A DNA stretch of 64,000 nucleotides from Parvibaculaceae bacterium (GCA_028283765.1 JAPWJY010000009.1:62001-126000), one strand, 5' to 3'; positions 36,497-45,859 are shown, counted from the stretch's first letter. Made by a program: numbers and translations. The notes: a model not told the origin generated them from the letters alone.

Positions 36497-37710
36497 CTCT
36501 CAAGCCTTGGCGCCAGCGAGTGGGCGGTGAAGGCGAGGATGGCGGCCAGCACGATCACCAGCGTCATGGGCAATGCGCTGACACTGCCAAGCGCGCCGAC
36601 GAGACTGCTGGTGCAGGCCGCAAGGGCGAAAGGCAGCACGCCGGAAAGGGCGGCCGCGGGCCCGACATAAGAGCCTGCCGTTGCCATGGCGGCGGCCATG
36701 GCGTTGGCGCCGACAAAGCCGATGGTCGAGAGAAAGGCGAAAAGCGGCAGCGCCACGCCCCACATGCCGCCCCAGCCGGTCGCCGCCATCACCACCAGCA
36801 ACAGCGCCGCGGCGAGGCTTGCCCGGATCGAAATGCGCAGGATGGCGCGCGAACGGTATGTGCGCAGCAGGAAGCCATTGATCTGCGACGCGGCGATAAG
36901 CCCGGCCGCATTGGTGCTGAACAGCACGGCGAAGCCGATGGGGGACAACCCGTAATGCTCGATGAACACGAAAGGCGCGCCGGTGATATAGGCGAACAGC
37001 CCCGCCGACAGAAAAGCCGAACTCGAGGCGTAGGCAAGAAAGCCCCGGTTCCGCAACAGCGACAGATAGGCTTCGAAAACGTACCAGAGCGTATCGCCGA
37101 TCCCGCCCTTCGTGCGCTTCGTGCGCGGCAGGGTCTCGCCCAGCCACAAGGTGACCATGACAAGACAGAGCATGCCGAACCCCGCCAGCATCCAGAACAG
37201 GGAGCGCCAGCTCGTGGCTTCGAGTATGGCGGTGCCGGTGACCGGCGCGAGAATGGGTGCCACGCCCATGACGAGCATCAGCAGGGAAAAGGTCCGTGCG
37301 GAATCCTGTTCGTTGAACAGGTCGCGCACCATCGCGCGCGAGGTCACGAGCCCCGCGCACCCGCCCAGCGCCTGAAAGAAGCGGATAACCGCGAGCATTC
37401 CGATGGTCGGGGCGAAGGTGGCCGCCACCGACGCGGCGATATAGAGCACGATGCCCGTGACCAGCGGCGTCAGCCGTCCGAACTTGTCGGAGAGCGGGCC
37501 GATGACGAGCTGGCCGATAGAAAGCCCGGCGAAGAACGCCGCCAGCGTCGTCTGCACCTCGCCCGGCGTGGCGTGATAGGCCGCCGCGATGGCGGGGAAG
37601 GCCGGCAGATACATGTCGATGGAAAAGGGCGCGAATGCCGTCAACGTGCCGAGAATGAGGGTAAGGCGCAGATAGGAGGCCTTGCTGCCATCGAAATATT
37701 TAGTGGACAT
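36493..37710 (-). CDS. Bcr/CflA-family multidrug efflux MFS transporter
   Basis: A 405-aa permease with 12 predicted helices. FAPFSIDMYLPAFPAIA near residues 25-41 is the signature of the Bcr/CflA drug:proton antiporters, followed by the MFS loop GPLSDKFGRLTPL and RFFQALGGCAG. Members export bicyclomycin, chloramphenicol or related drugs. The ribosome site is weak. It is convergent with the HxlR gene. Confidence 0.9.
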   Translation of the reverse strand: MSTKYFDGSKASYLRLTLILGTLTAFAPFSIDMYLPAFPAIAAAYHATPGEVQTTLAAFFAGLSIGQLVIGPLSDKFGRLTPLVTGIVLYIAASVAATFAPTIGMLAVIRFFQALGGCAGLVTSRAMVRDLFNEQDSARTFSLLMLVMGVAPILAPVTGTAILEATSWRSLFWMLAGFGMLCLVMVTLWLGETLPRTKRTKGGIGDTLWYVFEAYLSLLRNRGFLAYASSSAFLSAGLFAYITGAPFVFIEHYGLSPIGFAVLFSTNAAGLIAASQINGFLLRTYRSRAILRISIRASLAAALLLVVMAATGWGGMWGVALPLFAFLSTIGFVGANAMAAAMATAGSYVGPAAALSGVLPFALAACTSSLVGALGSVSALPMTLVIVLAAILAFTAHSLAPRLES

Positions 37711-37998
37711 GAAAGTTTCACCCGGGGCGGAAACCCCGCCCTCGTGCGCGCGGCAATGCGCCCTTGTAAAGCCCGACCGGGACCGGCGACAACATAATTG
37801 TGTCCCCTGCCCCAGGCCGCAGGGATGCAGCGGGGATCACCGGCCGGAACCGGATGGAGCCCCCGGACGTTGGATGAACGGCATTATCCTTCCCCGTCCA
37901 TCTTCCAGCCATTATGGTCATTCTGCTGGCGGATGAAGGAGCGGGCGGCGATTCTGCCTGTTTGCGTCCTGCGAAAACAATCTGGAGCGCCCTCACCC

Positions 37999-39104
37999 AT
38001 GCCCATCGCATCGCACCCGGCAAAAAAACACCGACGGCAGGCGAGAATGGCCGCGCCGGGCCTGCTGTCCTGCGCCCTGATGCTGGGCGCCATGATGGTT
38101 CCACCCGGCCCGGCTTTCGCCGCGGATACGGCGAGCGAGGCCGCGCAGCCGGATAACGGCTTCATCACGCTCCAGAGCGAAAACGACAAATATGCCTTCA
38201 ACCCGACCGACAGGCATTACACGAACGGCATTCAGGCTTCGTGGCTTTCGGGGCCCCGCGAGGACATGCCCGAATGGCTGAAGGAGATCGCCGCGCCGCC
38301 GCTGCTTGCCGATCCCAACCGCATCGCGACCGAGAACCACCGGGTCGGCGTCTCCTTCGGTCAGGTGATCTTCACGCCTGAAGATACGCAGGCCCGCCAG
38401 CCTCTTTACAAGGATCGCCCTTATGCGGCCTGGACCCATCTCACCTTTTCGCTGCTGAGCGTGCGCACCACGGCGCTCGGCTCGGCATGGCAGGATCGAT
38501 GGAACCTCGACGTCGGCATGGTCGGCCCCGCCGCTCTGGGGCGGCAGGTGCAGAACGGGTTTCACAGCCTGATCGATGTGGATACGGCCAAGGGCTGGGA
38601 CAACCAGATAAAGAACGAACCGGGACTCAACCTCACCTTCGAGCGGGCGTGGCGCTCCAGCGTCTTCGACACGCCGCAGATTCTGGGCATGGACACCGAT
38701 TTCATTCCCTATGGCATGGCCGCGCTCGGCAATATCTCGACCCTTGCGGGCGTGGGCGGCACCTTTCGCATCGGCCCCGATCTGCCGGATGATTTCGGCC
38801 CACCCGCATCTATCCCGGCATCGGCGGATCGGACTGGTTTCACACATCGAAGGAGTTCAGCTGGTATTTTTTCGGCGGCTTTGAAGGCCGCGCGGTCGCC
38901 CGCGATATTTTCCTCGACGGCAACAGTTTCCGCGACAGCATGAGCGTGGACAAGAAGCCGCTGGTCGGCGATCTGCGCGCCGGCGTCGTGGTGGTGCTGG
39001 GCCGGGCGCGCCTGAGCTTCACGCAAGTGCTGCGTTCGGAAGAGTTCCACGGGCAGGACGGACCCGATCAATTCGGTTCGCTATCGCTCAGTCTGGCGTT
39101 ATAA
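37999..39104 (+). pseudogene. LpxR-like lipid A deacylase gene with a frameshift near the 3' end
   Basis: The protein begins with a signal peptide (KKHRRQAR, then hydrophobic LLSCALMLGAMM, cleavage near AFA-AD) and an outer-membrane barrel of the DUF2219/LpxR family, with QSENDKYAFNPTDRHYTNG holding the conserved N-D and YTNG. After DLPDDFGPP the frame goes into non-family sequence and stops at 38943. One extra C in the CCC run at 38803-38805 would restore RIYPGIGGSDWFHT, FGGFEGRAVARDIFLDGN and a C-terminal LSLSLAL strand up to TAA at 39104, a normal barrel end. So a single base is missing, by mutation or assembly error. The start is uncertain; 38047 is an alternative. Confidence 0.8.
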
Positions 39105-39162
39105 AATACCCAGAACGACATCAAAAAAATAACGAGACCAAGAAAATTCAGGGAACGAAACC

Positions 39163-40623
39163 ATGACAGTCATGCCAATCGGGCGCATTCCCGCCTTCTG
39201 GGCGGAGAGCGACCCGGATGCGCCCGCGCTCAGCCATGAAGGCGAAACCATCAGCCGGGGCGCCTTCGAGCGCCGCACCAACCGCCTCGCCCGGGCCTAT
39301 GAGGCGCTGGGCGTGCGGGAAGGCGATATGGTCACCATCGGCCTGCCCAACGGCATCGAGTTCTTCGAGGCCTGCTTTGCCACATGGAAGCTTGGCGCAA
39401 CGCCTCAGCCGATTTCTGCGCGCCTGCCCCGCATCGAGCGCGACATGATCGTCGAGGTCGGCAATCCCCGTCTGGTCGTGGGCGTGCCGCAGGGTACTCA
39501 TGGCGATACCGTCTGTCTGCCCATCGGCTTCGAGCCCGATCCCGCCCTTTCCGACGCGCCGCTGCCGGAGCGGGTTTCGCGCTACTGGAAGGCCCCGACC
39601 TCGGGCGGTTCCACGGGCCGTCCCAAGATCATCGTGTCGAACGATCCCGGCCTGTTCGATCCGATGGAAAAGCCGCTCCAGATGGAAACCGGCCGCACCC
39701 AGCTCGTGCCCGGTCCGCTTTACCATAACGGCCCCTTCTCCTTCTCGATGCGCGGCTTCTGCTCCGGCAACCACATCATCATCATGACGCGCTTCGACGC
39801 CGAGGAAACGCTGGGCCTGCTCGCCAACCACAAGGTCGACTGGGTCAATCTCGTGCCGACCATGATGCACCGCATCTGGAATCTGCCCGCCGAAATCCGC
39901 AACAAATATGATCTCTCGTCGCTGCGCATCGTCCTCCATCTGGCCGCGCCCTGCCCCGCATGGCTCAAGGAGGAGTGGATCAACTGGCTCGGCCCCGCCC
40001 GCATCCACGAGCTTTATGGCGGCACGGAAGCGCAGGGCTTCACCTGGATCACCGGCGAGGAATGGCTCCAGCACAAGGGCTCGGTCGGCCGCATCGGCGC
40101 GGGCTCGCAGGTCAGGATCGTCGATGAGGCGGGCAACGTCCTGCCAGCAGGCGAGATCGGGGAAGTCTTCTTCATGCCCGACAGGGGCCCCGGCAGCACC
40201 TATCATTATATCGGTGCGTCGCCCAAGCAGATCGACGGCGGCTGGGAATCCATCGGCGATGTCGGCTGGCTCGACGAGGATGGCTATCTCTACCTCGCCG
40301 ACCGCCACACCGACATGATCCTGAGCGGCGGGGCGAACATCTATCCAGCCGAAATCGAGGCCGCCATCGAGGCCTTCCCCGGCATCCGCTCCTCCTGCGT
40401 CATCGGCATCCCGGACGACGACATGGGCAATCTCGTGCACGCCATCATCGATGTGCCCGAACCCATCGACACCGAAGCCCTTACCAGCCATCTGGCCGAG
40501 CGTCTGGTGCGCTACAAGATTCCGCGCACCTTCGAATATGTGAGCGAGCCCCTGCGCGACGACGCGGGCAAGGTGCGCCGCTCGCAGCTCCGCAAGGAGC
40601 GGATCGAGGCGAGGGCTTCCTAA
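39163..40623 (+). CDS. AMP-binding acyl-CoA ligase (bile-acid/cyclic-acid type)
   Basis: A 486-aa adenylate-forming enzyme. The P-loop TSGGSTGRPK is at about 145-154, the adenine motif is ELYGGTEAQGF, and the hinge/ribose segment GDVGWLDEDGYLYLADR; the catalytic lysine is in DDAGKVRRSQL near the C terminus. It activates a carboxylic acid to the acyl-AMP and then acyl-CoA. The active-site pattern resembles bile acid-CoA and cyclohexane-carboxylate ligases more than long-chain acyl ligases, which is a weak inference. AGGGA precedes the ATG. Its stop overlaps that of the convergent kup. Confidence 0.88.
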   Translation: MTVMPIGRIPAFWAESDPDAPALSHEGETISRGAFERRTNRLARAYEALGVREGDMVTIGLPNGIEFFEACFATWKLGATPQPISARLPRIERDMIVEVGNPRLVVGVPQGTHGDTVCLPIGFEPDPALSDAPLPERVSRYWKAPTSGGSTGRPKIIVSNDPGLFDPMEKPLQMETGRTQLVPGPLYHNGPFSFSMRGFCSGNHIIIMTRFDAEETLGLLANHKVDWVNLVPTMMHRIWNLPAEIRNKYDLSSLRIVLHLAAPCPAWLKEEWINWLGPARIHELYGGTEAQGFTWITGEEWLQHKGSVGRIGAGSQVRIVDEAGNVLPAGEIGEVFFMPDRGPGSTYHYIGASPKQIDGGWESIGDVGWLDEDGYLYLADRHTDMILSGGANIYPAEIEAAIEAFPGIRSSCVIGIPDDDMGNLVHAIIDVPEPIDTEALTSHLAERLVRYKIPRTFEYVSEPLRDDAGKVRRSQLRKERIEARAS

Positions 40624-42524
40624 ACCGCGGCTTTCGTGCCCAGTTCGACAACCCGGTTCGGCGGCAGTCCAAAAAACTCCGTCGGACCGAGGGCATAATC
40701 CGTCAGCAGAATGAATAGCCGAGACTGCCAGCGCGGCATGGCCGAAGGCTTGGCGGGCACCAGCGTCTGGCGGCTGACGAAATAGCTGGTTTCCATAGGC
40801 GGAAACTCAAGGCCATAGGGACGGCAGCGCACCAGTTGCTGGGGCACATCCACCGTCTGCATGAAGCCGTGACGGATCTCGATGCGGGCGAAGCCATTGT
40901 CCAGCAGCTCGACCTTCAGCATCTCGTCCAGCGGCACGCGCGGGCTGTCCTCGACGCTGACGCGCAGCATCGCCACGCGCTGGTGCAGCACCTGATTGTG
41001 CTTGAGATTATGCAGCAGCGCGGTCGGCACGGAATCGAGATCGGCGGTCAGGAATACGGCCGCGCCCTTGACGCGCGGTATCTTCTGGTCCGACAGACGT
41101 TCGATGAAGGAGCGCAGCGGCACCGCGCCATTGAGGAAGCGGCGGGCGAGAATCTGGCGGCCTCGCCACCATGTCCGCATCACCATGAACATCAGGATGC
41201 CGATCATGATGGGCAGCCAGCCGCCCTGCTCGACCTTGACCAGATTGGGAATGAGAAACGAGAAATCGAGAAAGGCGAAAGCGCCGCAGAGCGCGATGGC
41301 GGGCAAGAAGCCCCAGCCCTTGATCCGGCGCACCACGACGAAAAAGAGAAAGGTCGTAAGCACCATGGTGCCGGTGACCGCCACGCCATAGGCTGCCCCC
41401 AGATTGGCTGAACTCTTGAACGTGAGCACGGTCGCCAGCACGCCCAGCATCAGCGCGGTGTTGACCTGTGGCACGAACACCTGCCCCACTTCGGACGCGG
41501 ACGTATGCAGCACGCGCAGGCGCGGCAGCCAGCCAAGCTCAACCGCCTGGCTGGTCATCGAAAAGGCCCCTGAAATAACCGCCTGCGAGGCGATGATGGC
41601 GGCAAGGGTGGCGAGCCCGACCATGGGCAGGCGCAGCATTTCGGGCACGAGCAGGAAAAAAGGATTGGCGATCGCCGCGGGATTGGACAGCAGCAGCGCC
41701 CCCTGCCCGAAATAGTTGAGGGCAAGCGCGGGCCAGACCATGGCGAACCAGACATGGCGGATCGTGTTGCGGCCGAAATGCCCCATATCGGCATAAAGCG
41801 CCTCGGCGCCGGTGACGGACAGCACCACCGCGCCCAGCAGCTCGAAGGGTGCGACATGGCCGCTGAACAGGAGCCTGACGCCATAAACAGGGTTGAGCGC
41901 CTTCAGCACCACCGGATTGTTGATGATGCCGTAAATGCCCAGCGCCGCGATGACGATGAACCAGACGATCATGATCGGCCCGAACCAGGCTCCTATCCCC
42001 GCCGTGCCGCGCTTCTGGGCCAGAAACAGGACCACCAGCAGGACCGCGGCGATCGGCGTCGCACTCTGGTCGAGCACCGGTGAAATGACATGAAGGCCCT
42101 CGACGGCCGAAAGCACGGAAATGGCGGGCGTCAGCACTCCGTCGCCATAAAACAGCGCCGCGCCCAGCATGCCCGCCGCGATAATGACGGTGGCGGAGGG
42201 CCGCACCGTGCCTTTTCCCTTGCGCGCGATGATGGCGGCAAGCGCCATCGCGGCAAGGGCGAGCACGCCACCCTCCCCCCTGTTGTCGGCGCGCATGACG
42301 AAGATGACGTATTTGACCATCACCACCAGCGTCAGCGCCCAGAACACCAGCGAAAGAATGCCGAGAACGCCGGCTTCGCCAGCCTTCAGTCCCACCACGG
42401 GATCGAAGCACTGACGGATCGTATAGAGAGGGCTGGTGCCAATATCGCCAAAGACGACCCCGATGGCCGCGGCATGAAGAGCAAGCCCTTTACTCGGCTG
42501 CTCCCGGGACGAGACGATGCTCAA
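40620..42524 (-). CDS. kup: Kup-type potassium uptake permease
   Basis: A 634-aa K+/H+ symporter with about 12 helices. GVVFGDIGTSPLYTI near the N terminus and ALFYGDGVLTPAISVLSAVEG (cut to family core) are the KUP signatures, with MRADNRGEGG between. The long cytosolic C terminus is present. No ATG fits: I chose TTG at 42524, with GGAGG eight bases upstream; another TTG at 42548 would add eight residues. Non-ATG initiation may keep expression low. Confidence 0.93.
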   Translation of the reverse strand: MSIVSSREQPSKGLALHAAAIGVVFGDIGTSPLYTIRQCFDPVVGLKAGEAGVLGILSLVFWALTLVVMVKYVIFVMRADNRGEGGVLALAAMALAAIIARKGKGTVRPSATVIIAAGMLGAALFYGDGVLTPAISVLSAVEGLHVISPVLDQSATPIAAVLLVVLFLAQKRGTAGIGAWFGPIMIVWFIVIAALGIYGIINNPVVLKALNPVYGVRLLFSGHVAPFELLGAVVLSVTGAEALYADMGHFGRNTIRHVWFAMVWPALALNYFGQGALLLSNPAAIANPFFLLVPEMLRLPMVGLATLAAIIASQAVISGAFSMTSQAVELGWLPRLRVLHTSASEVGQVFVPQVNTALMLGVLATVLTFKSSANLGAAYGVAVTGTMVLTTFLFFVVVRRIKGWGFLPAIALCGAFAFLDFSFLIPNLVKVEQGGWLPIMIGILMFMVMRTWWRGRQILARRFLNGAVPLRSFIERLSDQKIPRVKGAAVFLTADLDSVPTALLHNLKHNQVLHQRVAMLRVSVEDSPRVPLDEMLKVELLDNGFARIEIRHGFMQTVDVPQQLVRCRPYGLEFPPMETSYFVSRQTLVPAKPSAMPRWQSRLFILLTDYALGPTEFFGLPPNRVVELGTKAAV

Positions 42525-42685
42525 CAGTCCAGCCTCCGGCTGTCGCAAACGGGAGGCAAAGGGATACGCAACAGCTCACGACAGGTCAAGCGACCCATAT
42601 CGTGCGTTGTCGAGGCCCCAACCCCTCTGGTAGAGCAACACTACAGTAACTTCAAATCAACAGTATAGCCCCGAGGGAGAATCCC

Positions 42686-43510
42686 ATGTCCGCAGAGCCG
42701 AAAGCCGCCGACGAACCCATCGTTCTGGTCGAAAAAAGGGGCGAAATCGCCCTTGTCACCCTCAATCGCCCCCGGGCGATGAATGCACTCTCCCGGCCGC
42801 TGCGCACCGCCATCGCGGACACGTTCGAGGCGCTGGAAGCCGATCCCGCCGTGCGCGTCGTCGTGCTGACGGGGGCGGGCAAGGCGTTCTGCGCCGGCCT
42901 CGACCTCAAGGAACTGGGCCAGGACGCCAGCGCGGCGGGCGGGGAAGCAGCGGGCGGCGTCAACGCCACCATCAACGACAAGGACCCGGTTACCTCCATC
43001 AACCGTTTCTCCGGCCCGGTCATCGGCGCCATCAATGGCGTCGCCATCACCGGCGGTTTCGAACTGGCGCTCGCCTGCGACGTGCTGATTTGCGCGCCCG
43101 AGGCCCGCTTCGCCGACACCCATGGCCGCGTCGGCATCCTGCCGGGCTGGGGCCTGTCGCAGAAGCTGTCGCGGGCCATCGGCCTCTATCGCGCCAAGGA
43201 ACTGTCGCTGACGGGCAATTTCCTCTCCGCCGCCCAGGCTGCCGAATGGGGCCTCGTCAACCGGGTCGTGCCCGCCGACGAACTGATCTCCGCCAGCCTC
43301 AAACTGGCGGAAGACATGCTGTCCCTCGTCCCGGAATGCCTGACCGGCTACAAGAGCCTGATCAATGAGGGCTTCGCCCAGAGCTTCGGCGATGCGCTTG
43401 CCACCGAAAAGCGCGTTTCCGGCGCGGCCAACAAGGCGGTCTCATCATCGGCCATCGAGGATCGCCGCGAAGCCATCCGCCAGCGCGGGCAGACGCAGAC
43501 AGGCAACTGA
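42686..43510 (+). CDS. Enoyl-CoA hydratase/isomerase family protein
   Basis: A 274-aa crotonase-fold protein. The oxyanion-hole segments are AFCAGLDLKEL (about 67-77) and GVAITGGFELALACD with Glu126. The second catalytic glutamate of classical hydratases (in the FGQPEI block) is replaced: the aligned sequence is FADTHGRVGILPGWG, placing His146 there. It may therefore be an isomerase or other CoA-acting enzyme and not a standard hydratase. GAGGGAG precedes the ATG. A long hairpin follows. Divergent from kup. Confidence 0.87.
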   Translation: MSAEPKAADEPIVLVEKRGEIALVTLNRPRAMNALSRPLRTAIADTFEALEADPAVRVVVLTGAGKAFCAGLDLKELGQDASAAGGEAAGGVNATINDKDPVTSINRFSGPVIGAINGVAITGGFELALACDVLICAPEARFADTHGRVGILPGWGLSQKLSRAIGLYRAKELSLTGNFLSAAQAAEWGLVNRVVPADELISASLKLAEDMLSLVPECLTGYKSLINEGFAQSFGDALATEKRVSGAANKAVSSSAIEDRREAIRQRGQTQTGN

Positions 43511-43517
43511 ACCCTGT

Positions 43518-43557
43518 GGCCGTGTCAGGACTGTCCGCGGACAGCCCTGACACGGCC
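43518..43557. terminator. Long perfect-armed hairpin after the enoyl-CoA hydratase-like gene
   Basis: GGCCGTGTCAGG (43518-43529) pairs with CCTGACACGGCC (43546-43557); inside it the 14-base palindrome CTGTCCGCGGACAG adds a further seven pairs after one mismatch. There is no T-run, so it may be a Rho-assisted end or an RNA-stabilising structure. It isolates the small gene downstream. Confidence 0.55.
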
Positions 43558-43558
43558 G

Positions 43559-43678
43559 CACCCAGGCACAAATTAAGTACAGTTAAGTATTAATAGATTA
43601 TACTCTCTATATATTCAATTTTTATTAGGAATAAGCTTTTATACTTGTGTCTTCTACTGCGTTTGACAGGAGGAAGTC
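43559..43678 (+). promoter_or_regulatory. AT-rich upstream region of the small peptide gene
   Basis: Between 43571 and 43650 only 16 of 80 bases are G or C, in an otherwise GC-rich window. Two copies of TTAAGTA (43573-43579 and 43583-43589) are spaced exactly 10 bases, one helical turn. ACAGTTAAG (43579-43587) matches the loose published consensus for LytTR regulator boxes, which is suggestive only. TATACT hexamers at 43600 and 43641 are possible -10 boxes. Confidence 0.5.
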
Positions 43679-44014
43679 ATGACATCGCAAGGTTTCTCAC
43701 CGTCTCTGGATGACCGGGTTCTCAGCCCTCGACAGATCGAAGCCGTCTCGGGCGGTGGCGGGGTCAATGGGGCCGCCTACAATGACCTCATAGCGAAAAA
43801 CCACCAGCTCCGGGACCAGAGGAATGCCCAGCTCTCCGCCGCGCAGGCCGCAGCCCCTGCCGCAACGCCCCAGTCACCAAGAGGAGGGATGCTGAACTTC
43901 AGGCTGAACGCCGATGGTACAATTCAAGGCCTTGAAGGTCTCTATGGAGGCGGCGGCGGGATTGGCGGCGTAGGCGGCGCCGGTGCGGGGGCCGGCGGGG
44001 CGGGCGGTTCCTAG
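43679..44014 (+). CDS. Small glycine-rich peptide with a double-glycine-type leader
   Basis: A 111-aa protein with one of the best ribosome sites in the window (AGGAGG seven bases from ATG). Residues 1-26 look like a bacteriocin/microcin leader: LSPRQIEAVSGG fits the pattern of polar/hydrophobic spacing ending in Gly-Gly (G25-G26) that C39 peptidase transporters cut. The rest is an Asn/Gln/Ala-rich segment (NHQLRDQRNAQLSAAQAAAP) and a tail with long glycine runs (LYGGGGGIGGVGGAGAG). No signal peptide or membrane helix. No transporter, modifying enzyme or immunity gene adjoins it. Coding status rests on the ribosome site, leader pattern and isolated promoter-like region; toxin activity is inference. 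Confidence 0.7.
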   Translation: MTSQGFSPSLDDRVLSPRQIEAVSGGGGVNGAAYNDLIAKNHQLRDQRNAQLSAAQAAAPAATPQSPRGGMLNFRLNADGTIQGLEGLYGGGGGIGGVGGAGAGAGGAGGS

Positions 44015-44116
44015 AGCCCTCACAGCACCCTTCCCGGCTGGAAGGGCTAACGCGGACCTTCGCACTGCGCCGCATTCGCGCTAAACTCCCGGAAAACAAA
44101 TTCCGGGAGGACAGCC

Positions 44117-45859
44117 ATGCACGATATCATCATCCGCGGCGGCACCATTTACGACGGCTCCGGCGGCAAGCCGTTCAAGGGCGACGTCGCCATCGACGGC
44201 GGCGTCATCACCGCCGTCGGCACCGTCACCGGCCCGGCCCGGGAGGAAATCGACGCGACCGGCCAGATCGTCACCCCCGGCTTCATCGATGTTCACACCC
44301 ATTATGACGGGCAGGTCACCTGGGACCCCTATCTCCAGCCCTCGACCTTTCACGGCGTCACCACCGCCGTCATGGGCAATTGCGGCGTCGGCTTCGCGCC
44401 CTGCAAGCCGGAACAGCGCTCCTGGCTGCTGGGCCTGATGGAAGGGGTCGAGGATATTCCCGGCACGGCGCTCGCCGAGGGCATCAAGTGGAACTGGGAA
44501 AGTTTCCCGCAATATATGGATGCCGTGGAGGCCTCGCCGCTGGCCCTCGACGTCGGCCTTCAGGTGCCCCACGCCGCCGTCCGCGCCTATGTGATGGGCG
44601 AGCGCGCCACGCCGCTTGAGCCTTCAACCGCCGAGGAAACCGCCGAGATGGGCCGTCTGGTCGTCGAGGCCCTTGAAGCGGGCGCGCTCGGCTTTTCGAC
44701 CTCGCGTACCCTCAAGCACAAGGATGTGAAGGGCGCGCCGACCCCGACGCTGGAGGCCGAGGCCGCCGAACTGCACGGCATCGCCCGGGCCATGGGCGAG
44801 GCGGGCAAGGGCGTGCTCCAGCTCATCGCCGACTTCAAGCAGACGGACGAGGAATTTTCGATCCTGCGCGGCATGGTCGAGGTGTCGGGCCGCCCGCTCT
44901 CGATCACCATCGAACAGGACGACCGCTGGCCGACCGTCTGGAGCCGCGTGCTCGACAATATCGCCGCCGCCAATGCCGCCGGGCTGCCGGTCAGGGGCCA
45001 GGTGCCGCCGCGCGCCACGGGGCTTCTTCTGGGCCTGACCTCGTCCCTCAACCCGTTCGTGATGCACAAGACCTTCCGCCAGATCGGCCATGCCCCGCTC
45101 GATGAGCAGCTTGCCGCCCTGCGCGATCCCGCTTTCCGGGCGCAATTGCTGGCGGAAGAGCCCGCCTACCCGAAGGGCGAGATCATCGAGATGATCTGCA
45201 CCCATTATCACAAGATGTTCGCGCTCGGCGAAACGCCCAACTATGAGCCCGCGCCCGAGGAAAGCGTGAAGGCCCGGGCCGGACGGGCGGGGAAAAACCC
45301 GCGCGAAATCGTTCTGGACCTGATGCTGGAGCAGGATGGCCGCGCGCTGCTCTATTTCCCGCTGATGAACTACAGCTGCGGCAGCCTCGACGATGTCGAG
45401 ACCATGCTGACCCACCCCAACACCGCCTTCGGCCTCAGCGACGGCGGCGCGCATTGCGGCATCATCTGCGACGCGAGCTTCCCGACCACGATCCTGACCC
45501 ATTGGGGCCGCGACCGGACAAGGGGCTCGAAACTGCCGCTCGAATGGCTGGTCCATGGCCTCACCGGCCGCAACGCCGAGCTGATCGGCCTGCTGGACCG
45601 GGGCATCCTTGCTCCCGGCATGAAGGCGGACGTCAACGTCATCGACTTCGACGGATTGCGCCTTTACTCCCCGCAGATCGTCTATGATCTGCCGGCAGGC
45701 GGCAAGCGGCTGATCCAGAAGGCGGACGGCTATACCGCCAGCATCGTTTCGGGTGCCGTGGCGTTCCGGAACGGCGTGCCGACCGGCGTGCTGAACGGCC
45801 GCCTCGTGCGCGGCGCCCGGCAACGCCCCGCGCAGGCCCGGGGCGTTGCCGCCGAATGA
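44117..45859 (+). CDS. N-acyl-D-amino-acid deacylase-type amidohydrolase
   Basis: A 580-aa metal-dependent hydrolase. It opens with IIIRGGTIYDGSG and has the metal motif HTHYDGQ (H60, H62), then VMGNCGVGFAPC, typical of D-aminoacylase-like enzymes, and a late metal site in FGLSDGGAHCG followed by LGHWGRDR-like THWGRDR. A C-terminal dihydroorotase-like strand (GMKADVNVIDFDGL) closes the beta-sandwich. GGGAGG lies six to seven bases before ATG. The natural substrate is unknown; many members are misnamed. It stands alone between the peptide gene and the glucan synthase. Confidence 0.88.
   Translation: MHDIIIRGGTIYDGSGGKPFKGDVAIDGGVITAVGTVTGPAREEIDATGQIVTPGFIDVHTHYDGQVTWDPYLQPSTFHGVTTAVMGNCGVGFAPCKPEQRSWLLGLMEGVEDIPGTALAEGIKWNWESFPQYMDAVEASPLALDVGLQVPHAAVRAYVMGERATPLEPSTAEETAEMGRLVVEALEAGALGFSTSRTLKHKDVKGAPTPTLEAEAAELHGIARAMGEAGKGVLQLIADFKQTDEEFSILRGMVEVSGRPLSITIEQDDRWPTVWSRVLDNIAAANAAGLPVRGQVPPRATGLLLGLTSSLNPFVMHKTFRQIGHAPLDEQLAALRDPAFRAQLLAEEPAYPKGEIIEMICTHYHKMFALGETPNYEPAPEESVKARAGRAGKNPREIVLDLMLEQDGRALLYFPLMNYSCGSLDDVETMLTHPNTAFGLSDGGAHCGIICDASFPTTILTHWGRDRTRGSKLPLEWLVHGLTGRNAELIGLLDRGILAPGMKADVNVIDFDGLRLYSPQIVYDLPAGGKRLIQKADGYTASIVSGAVAFRNGVPTGVLNGRLVRGARQRPAQARGVAAE

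Noticed and set aside
36154-37797. 547-codon open frame opposite the Bcr/CflA exporter
   Set aside because: Arg/Gln/His-rich sequence without hydrophobic pattern; the opposing strand encodes a clear 12-helix permease.
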